Assembly: GCA_031376425.1 (NCBI GenBank)
Contig: JANMDR010000209.1
Span: 1-10,518, forward strand
DNA length: 10,518 nucleotides
Source: JANMDR01 sp031376425
GTDB taxonomy: Bacteria > Pseudomonadota > Gammaproteobacteria > Burkholderiales > Usitatibacteraceae
Direction of reading: 5' to 3'
Below, piece after piece: positions 1 through 6,492 of this stretch (its first letter is position 1; the number at the start of each line of letters is the position of its first letter). The notes beneath the pieces are model-generated. The model was given only the letters and a program-made list of their open reading frames with translations. It searched no databases and was not told where the DNA came from. The translations under genes were made by a program, and so were the position numbers.

Positions 1-88
1 TCAGTTGATGATCCACTTTGAAAAGCAGTTTAACCCCGCCTAGCAAAAACTAAAAACACAAAATTCGGGATAGCCTCAACCCTCGCGA
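1..88. other. Left-edge stretch without a supportable gene
   Basis: The frame that continues into the downstream protein is broken by TAG at 41-43 and again at 71-73. The other forward frames also carry stops: TGA at 19-21 in frame 1, and TGA at 6-8 and TAA at 51-53 in frame 3. There is no recognisable promoter or Shine-Dalgarno sequence in front of the GTG at 89. The stretch could be the tail of an upstream gene followed by a junction, or the decayed front of the modular protein gene that follows. Nothing here identifies an insertion-sequence end with confidence. Confidence 0.4.
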
Positions 89-2137
89 GTGGCTATTAAC
101 CCGGCTGATGGCAAAGTTTATATCCATGGCGCTAACACCGGTGGCGGAATTTATGCGATTAACCCGCGCGCCATTACAGCCGCTAAGTTGCTCACCACAG
201 TGACGGGCGCAAACGCAGCTTCGAGTTCGCAAAATACTTTCCGTACGCTCTCGCCTACATTTAACTTCAGTACGGCTTCGAGCTACACACCGAATACACT
301 GCCTACCCGTTCTGTGTACTATCAACTTAACACCAAATCGGGAACGTGGATTAAAGCGAATGGTAGTTCAACATTTTCTGCCACGCTGAGCAATATACCT
401 CGTGGGCAGCATGTGCTTTATGCATTTGCAGTGGATGGCTTGGAAGGTGGCGCAAGCGCAGGCAGTTTTGTGAATAGCTCCGTCAGCCCCGTGGTGGGCA
501 GTGTGGCTACATTTGTCTTTACTGTAGTTGATCTGTTGCCACAGGTGATCAGCTTTGCGCCATCTGCATCGGTGGTTTTGGGCACGTCGCCGCTAGTACT
601 AACTGCTGCTGGTGGAGGATCTAGCAGTCCAGTGGTTTTTGCTACCTCTAGCGTTTCGACTATTTGTGCGGTATCGGGAAATACCGTGACCTTTAATGGC
701 ATAGGCAATTGCAACCTCATCGCCAATCAAGCGGGATCGGGGGACTTCGCAGCAGCCGTACCTGTTTCAGCGACGATAGCGGTTCTAGGGCGAGTGCCAA
801 GTCTTAGCTTTGGTGCCGTGCTATTGTCTTTGCGGCTCGACGAGTCGACAGCAGGTCTGGTTCGTTCTACTTCTGACGGCTTAGTGACCTACAGCTCATC
901 TGACGCAACGATTTGCGTGATAAGTTCAGCGTGTGCTTCCACCATTTGCCCAAATTTCTCTGATCGGTTGTACTCGATAACGCCAAAAGGTGTGGGTAAA
1001 TGTGTGGTAACTGCGCGGCAAGAAGCGCGGCTTGAATACGCCGCAACCCAAGTCAGTATAGAAATAGCGATCACCAAAGGTAGACAAGCAATTTCTGGCT
1101 TTGCGCCGCTAACCAATCCCGCTGCCGGTACCCCGCCACTAATACTTTCAGCCATTGGTGGTGGATCGCAAAACCCGGTTACCTTTACCACCACAAGCCC
1201 TGCAACGGTTTGCACTATAACTGGATCTGCACTGACGGCTATCGGTGCGGGTGCCTGTAGTGTAGTAGCCAATCAGGCTGGTAATGCCAATTATGATGCT
1301 GCAACGCCAGTAACGGTAATCCTCACCGTGTTAGCAGCACCCGATACTACGCCCGATCCATTCAGTTTTATCAGTCAATCCAATTTGCCCCTAAATACAC
1401 AAATTGTTTCCAATACTGTTACCGTGGCAGGCATTGATGCTGGGGTGCAGTTATCCATCAGCATCACTGGTACAGCGGGTGCGAATGCTGGATATTCTAT
1501 TGGTTGTACGGGCACGTTCATTTCGGTGAATTCGGTGATTATCAATGGCCAGCGGGTGTGCTTACGCATTACTACGAGCGCCAATAGTGGTGATACCAGT
1601 ATTGCCACTTTAGTCGTCGGCAGCATAGTGTCACGTTTCGATGCAGTCACTGCAGATTCAGCGCCGCAAAACCGCTATCGACTATATATTCCAAGTACCG
1701 GTGGTCATTTATTTACAACGGACAAAAATGAATATGATGTGCTGGCACCGCAAGTAGGAACCTATGTGGCTGAAGGTATTGACCATAAAATATTCACCCG
1801 TAGCGTGACCAAAAACGGTCAAGTGGCTACGCCTTACTATCGCCTATATATTAAGACAGTTCGTCAGCATTTCTGGACATCGGATCAATTTGAATACAAT
1901 GCACTGCGTACACAAACTGATCTGTTCATCGACGAAGGGATTGATGGCTATATTTTCTTAGCCGCTGGCGTAACCGGTAGCGTGCCCCTGTATCGCCTAG
2001 TGCTAAATAACACCGCAATCCACCACTGGACAATAGATAAAAATGAGTTCGACTTTTTGATCAATTCAAAGCAATGGAGCGGTGAAGGTGTGCCTACCAA
2101 TCCACCCGGGGTGACGGGCTATGTGATGCCTAAGTAA
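89..2137 (+). CDS. Modular Ig-like / DUF5648 repeat protein, probably 5'-truncated
   Basis: This 682-residue protein looks like a secreted or surface protein; its exact job is unknown. Residues 1-30 (AINPADGKVYIHG...GGIYAINP) resemble one blade of a beta-propeller. Residues about 70-148 form an Ig-like module (VYYQLNTKSGTW...HVLYAFAVDG). Three related Ig-like repeats follow at about 151-233, 236-330 and 331-417. Each carries spaced cysteines (C193/C208, C276/C305, C375/C390), and two of them the phrase 'ANQAG'. Residues 418-525 match the known 'TPDPFSF...SNTVTVAGI' repeat style, with C473/C491. Residues 529-682 hold three DUF5648-type repeats (YRLY...TTDKNEYDVL, YRLY...TSDQFEYNAL, YRLV...TIDKNEFDFL). 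The start is a GTG with no Shine-Dalgarno, there is no signal peptide, and TAG lies in frame at 71-73. I infer that the N-terminal export signal and most of a propeller have been lost, so this may be a pseudogene or remnant. The family assignment is from motif recognition only. Confidence 0.72.
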   Translation: MAINPADGKVYIHGANTGGGIYAINPRAITAAKLLTTVTGANAASSSQNTFRTLSPTFNFSTASSYTPNTLPTRSVYYQLNTKSGTWIKANGSSTFSATLSNIPRGQHVLYAFAVDGLEGGASAGSFVNSSVSPVVGSVATFVFTVVDLLPQVISFAPSASVVLGTSPLVLTAAGGGSSSPVVFATSSVSTICAVSGNTVTFNGIGNCNLIANQAGSGDFAAAVPVSATIAVLGRVPSLSFGAVLLSLRLDESTAGLVRSTSDGLVTYSSSDATICVISSACASTICPNFSDRLYSITPKGVGKCVVTARQEARLEYAATQVSIEIAITKGRQAISGFAPLTNPAAGTPPLILSAIGGGSQNPVTFTTTSPATVCTITGSALTAIGAGACSVVANQAGNANYDAATPVTVILTVLAAPDTTPDPFSFISQSNLPLNTQIVSNTVTVAGIDAGVQLSISITGTAGANAGYSIGCTGTFISVNSVIINGQRVCLRITTSANSGDTSIATLVVGSIVSRFDAVTADSAPQNRYRLYIPSTGGHLFTTDKNEYDVLAPQVGTYVAEGIDHKIFTRSVTKNGQVATPYYRLYIKTVRQHFWTSDQFEYNALRTQTDLFIDEGIDGYIFLAAGVTGSVPLYRLVLNNTAIHHWTIDKNEFDFLINSKQWSGEGVPTNPPGVTGYVMPK

Positions 2138-2148
2138 CGTTGCTGTAA

Positions 2149-2189
2149 AAACGCTGAAGCTACCCTGAAATAGGGTGTCTTCAGCGTTT
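2149..2189. terminator. Bidirectional hairpin terminator between convergent genes
   Basis: An 11-base arm at 2149-2159 (AAACGCTGAAG) pairs perfectly with 2179-2189 (CTTCAGCGTTT). An inner stem pairs ACCCT at 2162-2166 with AGGGT at 2172-2176 around a GAAAT loop, with only a small internal mismatch between the two stems. The outer arm ends in A-rich sequence on the left and T-rich sequence on the right, so it can act as a Rho-independent terminator on both strands. It lies exactly between the stop of the modular protein gene (2137) and the stop of the convergent J-domain gene (2209), which is where a shared terminator is expected. Confidence 0.85.
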
Positions 2190-2208
2190 AATTTACTTTA
2201 AATTTTCA

Positions 2209-3441
2209 CTATCGCCGTTTTTTACTTGGCTTCAGTATCTCTTGCATAAAGGGATCATCCAGCATATGGTCTACTGCAAAACTATCATTTTCGTCGATCA
2301 TGCGCTTTTGATCTTTTAGCCAGATTTTGAAATCTGCTTCGCTGCGCGAAAGGTATTTTATTTCGTTTTGAATGAAGCCGTTTTTTTCTAAAAAATACGC
2401 TTTGGTTTTGGCGAGTTCTCTATCGAGCAACTTTGCTGTTATAGCGCGGGTGTAGGGTATATCAAATTCATGCCGTATCATCGATTCCAGCATGTGGCAT
2501 TCTTGCTGTAGGTCCGCAAATTGTTGCTTTAGCGAGCGGTTAATAAGCCGCAGTTTTTCATCGGCTAAAGTGGCTGCGGCCGTAGCGTCTACTTTAATGG
2601 TCTGAAACTGTAGGCGCATCAATTGCAGTAAATTATTGGCGGCGTAGGCTTTGTTTACTTCCACCATGAGAGCGGTTTTTCGTGCGCGCTCAGTTTCATC
2701 TGGTTCGCGGTCGGGGTGCAGGGCAGAGGTGAGTTTGCGGTAGATTTCTTTGAGCAGCTTGCTAGTGTCAATATTTTCCTGTTCAAGCTTTTTTTGTTTC
2801 GCCGTTTTTTTGCTGTCACGCTTTTTATTGGCGTGGGCTTCGGCTTCTTGCTGATGTTTCTGAACTTGCTCGTCCATGCGGCGCATGGCTTCTTCCCAAA
2901 TCTCTTGGGGCGAGCGCGGTGCTTTATTCAACGGATCGTCCGCATCAGCGCCTAAGTCGGAAGCAAAATCACCACCAAAAAGTTCTTCCTGCCTAGCGCC
3001 AAATTGTGCCATAAGCAAGGCCTCATCCACGCGCTGGTCGGCAGGCTGGTGTTTGTCTAGGATGGCCTCAACCTCGTTGGCAAATTCCGAGTGGGCTAAG
3101 GATTCGTACAAATAAGCCATCACTCTGAAGATGGTTTCGCGCTGTGATTTTGTGCGGCCCTTTGCGCCCATTTGCGCATCTAATCGCAACACCAAATCGC
3201 GCGTCATAGCGTCATACTCGCGTTGGATAGGGCTTAAAGTTTGGTTGAATTTTGGGCGATACACTTCAATTAACTTCGCCAGCGTTTGCAATTGCGCTTC
3301 GGTAGCTTCAACACCGGCTAAAAGCTGCTTAAAGGTTTTTTGCGCAACGGAGAGTTCGGCGCTGGCACCAGTGACGACTTCAAGCAAGTTACGGTTGGGC
3401 GGTTGCAGTTCGCCAGATGTAGGGTCTAAATTTTTCGGCAT
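2209..3441 (-). CDS. J-domain co-chaperone-like protein
   Basis: This is a 410-residue cytoplasmic protein with a single internal J-domain-like segment at about residues 228-275 (LLKEIYRKLTSALHPDRE...VNKAYAANNL). The HPD tripeptide at 242-244 is the element by which J-proteins stimulate DnaK ATPase. No glycine/phenylalanine region or zinc-finger region of classical DnaJ is present. The N-terminal half is helical and charged, a lysine-rich stretch sits at about 206-220 just before the J segment, and the C-terminal 120 residues look largely helical. I expect a specialised DnaK partner with unknown client. The start chosen is ATG at 3441 (MPKNLDPTSG), which leaves a 55-base gap after tdk. It has no clear Shine-Dalgarno. 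The open frame continues upstream into tdk to at least 3558, so a longer form is possible. It probably shares a transcript with tdk and ends at the 2149-2189 hairpin. Confidence 0.8.
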   Translation of the reverse strand: MPKNLDPTSGELQPPNRNLLEVVTGASAELSVAQKTFKQLLAGVEATEAQLQTLAKLIEVYRPKFNQTLSPIQREYDAMTRDLVLRLDAQMGAKGRTKSQRETIFRVMAYLYESLAHSEFANEVEAILDKHQPADQRVDEALLMAQFGARQEELFGGDFASDLGADADDPLNKAPRSPQEIWEEAMRRMDEQVQKHQQEAEAHANKKRDSKKTAKQKKLEQENIDTSKLLKEIYRKLTSALHPDREPDETERARKTALMVEVNKAYAANNLLQLMRLQFQTIKVDATAAATLADEKLRLINRSLKQQFADLQQECHMLESMIRHEFDIPYTRAITAKLLDRELAKTKAYFLEKNGFIQNEIKYLSRSEADFKIWLKDQKRMIDENDSFAVDHMLDDPFMQEILKPSKKRR

Positions 3442-3496
3442 GATGGTATCTGGGGTAAGCTTTAAATGTTTGCGGCGAAGGGCTTGTTTTGCTGTT

Positions 3497-4063
3497 TTAG
3501 CATTTGCCAGTATAAAAGCGCAGTGGGCACACGGCTTCATAACGGCTATTGCCGCCAATTTCTACCTGCTCGCCCTCGCGCACCCGCGTACCGTCTTCGT
3601 TTAGGCGCACATTCATCGTGGCTTTGCGACCACAACGGCAGATGGTTTTCATTTCTTCTAAGTCGTCGGCTAAGGTCAGTAGGGCGCGCGAACCGGGGAA
3701 GGGCTGGCCTAAAAAGTCGCTACGTAATCCATAGCAAATAATGGGGCATTTTCCGGTATGGGCTAATACATGTAGCTCCACCACCTGACTATGTGTTAAA
3801 AACTGCGCTTCATCAACCAATATCGCCGATGGCAAGCTGCGGTTGGCGTAAATATCGCCAAAGGTCAGATCGGGATGAAACACTTCTGCAGGGCGTGATA
3901 ACCCTAAGCGGGAGGATATTTTACCTTCGCCATAGCGGTCATCCAATTGAGCGGTAAATAAATCTACCGATTGCCCGCGTTCCTCATAATTGAAGGCCAC
4001 TTGCAGCAATGCGGTGGATTTGCCTGCGTTCATCGCTGCGAAGCGAAAATAAAGTTTTGCCAT
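3497..4063 (-). CDS. tdk: Thymidine kinase
   Basis: This type II (TK1-like) thymidine kinase phosphorylates thymidine to dTMP with ATP in the cytoplasm, in pyrimidine salvage. The 188-residue product closely follows the E. coli Tdk pattern: P-loop AAMNAGKS at residues 9-16, DDRYGEGKISSR near 41-52, the Walker B/catalytic segment ILVDEAQF at 81-88, YGLRSDF at 111-117, the zinc-type ICRCGRKA at 141-148, and the nucleoside-binding GGNSRYEAVC at 170-179. I start at ATG 4063 (MAKLYFRF), matching the family. A TTG at 4081 would add six residues. One oddity is visible near the C-terminus: the usual Cys-x-x-His/Cys zinc pair reads C179-P-L-R182, so the fourth ligand appears to be arginine. The J-domain gene follows on the same strand after 55 bases. 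Confidence 0.95.
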   Translation of the reverse strand: MAKLYFRFAAMNAGKSTALLQVAFNYEERGQSVDLFTAQLDDRYGEGKISSRLGLSRPAEVFHPDLTFGDIYANRSLPSAILVDEAQFLTHSQVVELHVLAHTGKCPIICYGLRSDFLGQPFPGSRALLTLADDLEEMKTICRCGRKATMNVRLNEDGTRVREGEQVEIGGNSRYEAVCPLRFYTGKC

Positions 4064-4184
4064 ATTGCGATCTTGACTCAAAAGAAATTACGAAAAAAGT
4101 GCGCAAGCTTAACATGCCGCACCCGTTATCCGTAGGCTGCTTTACCCCCATTTGTTCCTTTGCCTTCCGTAGCGTAAGCCAAAA

Positions 4185-4193
4185 TGCGATAAT
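4185..4193 (+). promoter_or_regulatory. Extended -10 promoter for the rib operon
   Basis: TGCGATAAT at 4185-4193 fits the extended -10 form TGnTATAAT with one mismatch. It sits 30 bases before the ribBX ATG at 4224, which would give a 5' leader of roughly 24 bases. The -35 region at 17-base spacing (TTCCGT, 4165-4170) is poor, as is common for extended -10 promoters. The region between tdk and ribBX is only about 160 bases and shows no recognisable FMN riboswitch. This is a visual match only. Confidence 0.5.
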
Positions 4194-4223
4194 ACGGGCT
4201 TCATAATTCAATTGCTTACAATC

Positions 4224-5348
4224 ATGGCCGTCAATATTAGTTCTGCTGCCGATATTATCGAAGATATTCGCAATGGCAAAATGGTGGTTTTAGTCGATGC
4301 TGAAGACCGCGAAAACGAGGGTGATCTCGTGGTTGCGGCCGACTACATTACACCCGACATCATTAATTTCATGGCTAAGTATGGCCGTGGGTTGATTTGC
4401 TTAACCTTGGAAGAATCCCACTGTAAGCAACTCAATCTGTCACTGATGGTGGCTGATAACCGTACGCGGCATGGCACAGCCTTCACCACCTCAATTGAAG
4501 CTGCCACTGGCGTGAGCACGGGTATTTCACCCGCTGATCGGGCGCGCACCGTGCGCGTGGCAATAGCCGCGAACGCTAAGCCGGAGGATATCTCCCGCCC
4601 CGGCCATATTTTCCCGATCATGGCGCGCCCCGGTGGCGTGCTGGTGCGGGCAGGGCACACGGAAGCAGGCTGTGACTTGGCGCGCTTGGCGGGTCTAACC
4701 CCTGCGAGTGTGATTTGCGAAATTATTAAAGATGATGGCGAGATGGCACGGCTGCCTGATCTGCAAATTTTTGCAGAGGAACATGGCTTAAAAGTGGGCA
4801 CGATTGAAGATTTAATTCGCTACCGATCCATCAATGAAACCTTGGTGGAAAAGATTTCTAGCCAAGAAATTTCTACACCTTACGGCTCCTTTGAACTGCA
4901 CGCTTTTCATGACAAAACCGTCAATGAGGTACATCTGGCTCTTACGCGCGGCACCATTAAAGCGGATACCCCCGTCATTACACGGGTGCATGAACCGTTT
5001 AGCTCGCTTGATTTATTTGAATTTAATAGTGGCAAACACGCTTATAGCGTGGCAGAAGCCATGCGTGTTATTGCTACCGAAGGCACGGGTGTGATCGTGT
5101 TATTACGCGGTAAAGAAGATGCACAAAGTTTGCTGCAGCGCTTCATGCCGCGCGAAGTTAAAACCCAGGCACCTCGTGCTTGGGATCCGCGATTGCATGG
5201 TATTGGTGCGCAGATTTTGCGCAGCTTAAACGTGCGCAAAATGCGGGTGCTGGCATGGCCTAAAAAGATGCCGAGCTTGGCTGGGTTTGATTTAGAAGTG
5301 GTCGAATATTTACCACCCACTACCGAACGAAAGCTTAAAGCGGTATGA
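4224..5348 (+). CDS. ribB: 3,4-dihydroxy-2-butanone 4-phosphate synthase with degenerate GTP cyclohydrolase II domain (RibBX type)
   Basis: The N-terminal domain (residues about 6-203) converts ribulose 5-phosphate to 3,4-dihydroxy-2-butanone 4-phosphate and formate for riboflavin synthesis. It retains the acidic metal/substrate loop DAEDRENEGD at 25-34, the RAGHTEA segment with H145 at 142-148, and GEMAR at 172-176. The C-terminal half (about 210-365) is clearly related to GTP cyclohydrolase II (RVH at 254-256, GIGAQILRSLNVRKM at 326-340). However, the stretch that normally holds the three zinc cysteines reads RVHEPFSSLDLFEFNSGKHA and contains none, so this half should not hydrolyse GTP. This matches the proteobacterial 'RibBX' variant, and an active RibA should be encoded elsewhere. 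ATG 4224 (MAVNISSAADII) is preferred to an upstream TTG at 4212; no Shine-Dalgarno is evident. Its stop overlaps the ribH start by ATGA. Automated pipelines often name this ribBA. Confidence 0.93.
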   Translation: MAVNISSAADIIEDIRNGKMVVLVDAEDRENEGDLVVAADYITPDIINFMAKYGRGLICLTLEESHCKQLNLSLMVADNRTRHGTAFTTSIEAATGVSTGISPADRARTVRVAIAANAKPEDISRPGHIFPIMARPGGVLVRAGHTEAGCDLARLAGLTPASVICEIIKDDGEMARLPDLQIFAEEHGLKVGTIEDLIRYRSINETLVEKISSQEISTPYGSFELHAFHDKTVNEVHLALTRGTIKADTPVITRVHEPFSSLDLFEFNSGKHAYSVAEAMRVIATEGTGVIVLLRGKEDAQSLLQRFMPREVKTQAPRAWDPRLHGIGAQILRSLNVRKMRVLAWPKKMPSLAGFDLEVVEYLPPTTERKLKAV

Positions 5349-5854
5349 GCCGGCATTCGCCCCCCCCAGTAGAGGTATCTGGCGCAGGCTTGCGTATAGG
5401 CATTGTTCATAGCCGCTTTAATGACGCGGTCGTGTCGGCTTTACTGAATGGCTGCACGGCTGAACTCGCCAAGCTTGGTGTGGCAACGGCGCAGATTGAA
5501 ACCGCTAGCGTCCCCGGTGCGCTGGAAATTCCTATAGCGCTGCAGGCAATGGCGCAATCAAACCGCTTTGATGCCTTAGTGGCGCTGGGCTGCGTGATTC
5601 GTGGTGAAACTTACCACTTTGAAATTGTTAGTAATGATAGCTGTCGTGGCGTAATGGAAGTTTCATTGGAAGCAGGTTTGCCCATCGCCAACGGTATTTT
5701 AACAGTTGAAAATGATGACCAAGCGCGTGAGCGTGCTGCAGATAAGGGCGCGGATTGCGCTCGGGCAGCGGTTGAAATGGCGCTCTTGTGCCCGAAGCTG
5801 CGCCTTAGTTATTCCAATACGCAGCAAGATAAAACTTTAGGGCGATTTATATGA
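5345..5854 (+). CDS. ribH: 6,7-dimethyl-8-ribityllumazine synthase
   Basis: Lumazine synthase condenses 5-amino-6-ribitylamino-uracil with the DHBP made by the upstream gene product, giving the direct precursor of riboflavin. The 169-residue sequence has every family landmark: RFN at 24-26, SVPGALEIPIA at 55-65, the active-site run GCVIRGETYHFE at 82-93 with catalytic H91, SNDS at 96-99, and NGILTVENDDQARERA at 116-131. It is slightly longer than the usual 150-160 residues, with a short proline-containing N-terminus and a short C-terminal tail. The ATG overlaps the ribBX stop (ATGA), which suggests coupled translation of the two enzymes that share DHBP. Its own stop overlaps the nusB start in the same way. 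Confidence 0.97.
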   Translation: MSRHSPPPVEVSGAGLRIGIVHSRFNDAVVSALLNGCTAELAKLGVATAQIETASVPGALEIPIALQAMAQSNRFDALVALGCVIRGETYHFEIVSNDSCRGVMEVSLEAGLPIANGILTVENDDQARERAADKGADCARAAVEMALLCPKLRLSYSNTQQDKTLGRFI

Positions 5855-6453
5855 GTGATGTAAAACTGGGCACCTTGGGCTTGAAGAAAAAAACGAGTAC
5901 TAAGGTGGTTGGCAAAGCGGCTGTTGCGCCAATTGTTGCAAAAGGCCCGCGAGTTAAAGGTGCGCCACGCGCACCGGGAAACCGTCGCCGTAAATCGCGT
6001 GAGCTGGTGCTGCAAGGTTTGTATCAATGGCAGGTGGCTACTGCGGAGCTGGTAGATATTGAGACCCAATTTGCCCAAGATGATGAATACCACCACGCCG
6101 ATCCGGAGTTATTTCAAACCTTCTTGCGCGCCATCGTGCGTCAGGCAGATGCGCTAGATCTGGCGCTTGAACCGCATTTAGATCGTAAGCCAACTGAGCT
6201 CAGCCCGATTGAACGGGCAATTTTATTGCTCGGTGCCCATGAGCTCATTAACACACCGCAAACGCCGTATCGCGTCATCATTAATGAAGCCGTGGAGTTA
6301 GCAAAATCCTATGGTGGCACCGATGGCCATAAATATGTAAACGGCGTGCTTGATAAATTAGCCGCACTAGTACGTGCAGCAGATATTGCCTTCGCAGCGG
6401 AACAGAAAAAAAATCAGCCAGAAACAAACCGCGCAGCAACGCAACAGCTTTAA
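5851..6453 (+). CDS. nusB: Transcription antitermination factor NusB
   Basis: NusB pairs with NusE (ribosomal protein S10) on boxA RNA to keep RNA polymerase processive over rRNA operons. The helical core starts near residue 45 (RRRKSRELVLQGLYQWQ) and includes the family segments DRKPTELSPIERAILLLGAHEL and YRVIINEAVELAKSYGGTDGHKYVNGVLDKLA. The 200-residue product is longer than the 139 residues of E. coli NusB. The first 44 residues form a lysine/alanine/proline-rich, strongly basic extension with only one acidic residue, and a polar tail of about 15 residues closes the protein. The ATG overlaps the ribH stop as ATGA, and AGGG at 5839-5842 lies 8 bases upstream, which supports this start rather than one near the core. 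The ribH-nusB pairing is widely conserved. Confidence 0.95.
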   Translation: MSDVKLGTLGLKKKTSTKVVGKAAVAPIVAKGPRVKGAPRAPGNRRRKSRELVLQGLYQWQVATAELVDIETQFAQDDEYHHADPELFQTFLRAIVRQADALDLALEPHLDRKPTELSPIERAILLLGAHELINTPQTPYRVIINEAVELAKSYGGTDGHKYVNGVLDKLAALVRAADIAFAAEQKKNQPETNRAATQQL

Positions 6454-6492
6454 TGTGACTGGCGCCGCGTATTTTCGCTACGCATTCTAATT

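Noticed and set aside
2..43. Short open stretch ending QFNPA at TAG 41-43, as a possible C-terminus of an upstream gene
   Set aside because: Only 13 codons are visible and no family is recognisable; it cannot be told from chance.
2716..3604. Plus-strand open frames opposite the J-domain and tdk genes
   Set aside because: The minus-strand products have clear motifs (HPD J-domain, thymidine kinase P-loop), while the plus-strand translations show none.
4064..4223. FMN riboswitch in front of ribBX
   Set aside because: The spacer is short, and I see neither the conserved RFN core nor a terminator-like alternative structure.
5042..5410. Minus-strand open frame of about 120 codons opposite ribBX/ribH, and similar ones opposite thiL, ugpQ and the modular protein
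   Set aside because: All lie antisense to well-supported genes, have low-complexity or arginine/serine-rich translations and no family features; they are shadows.
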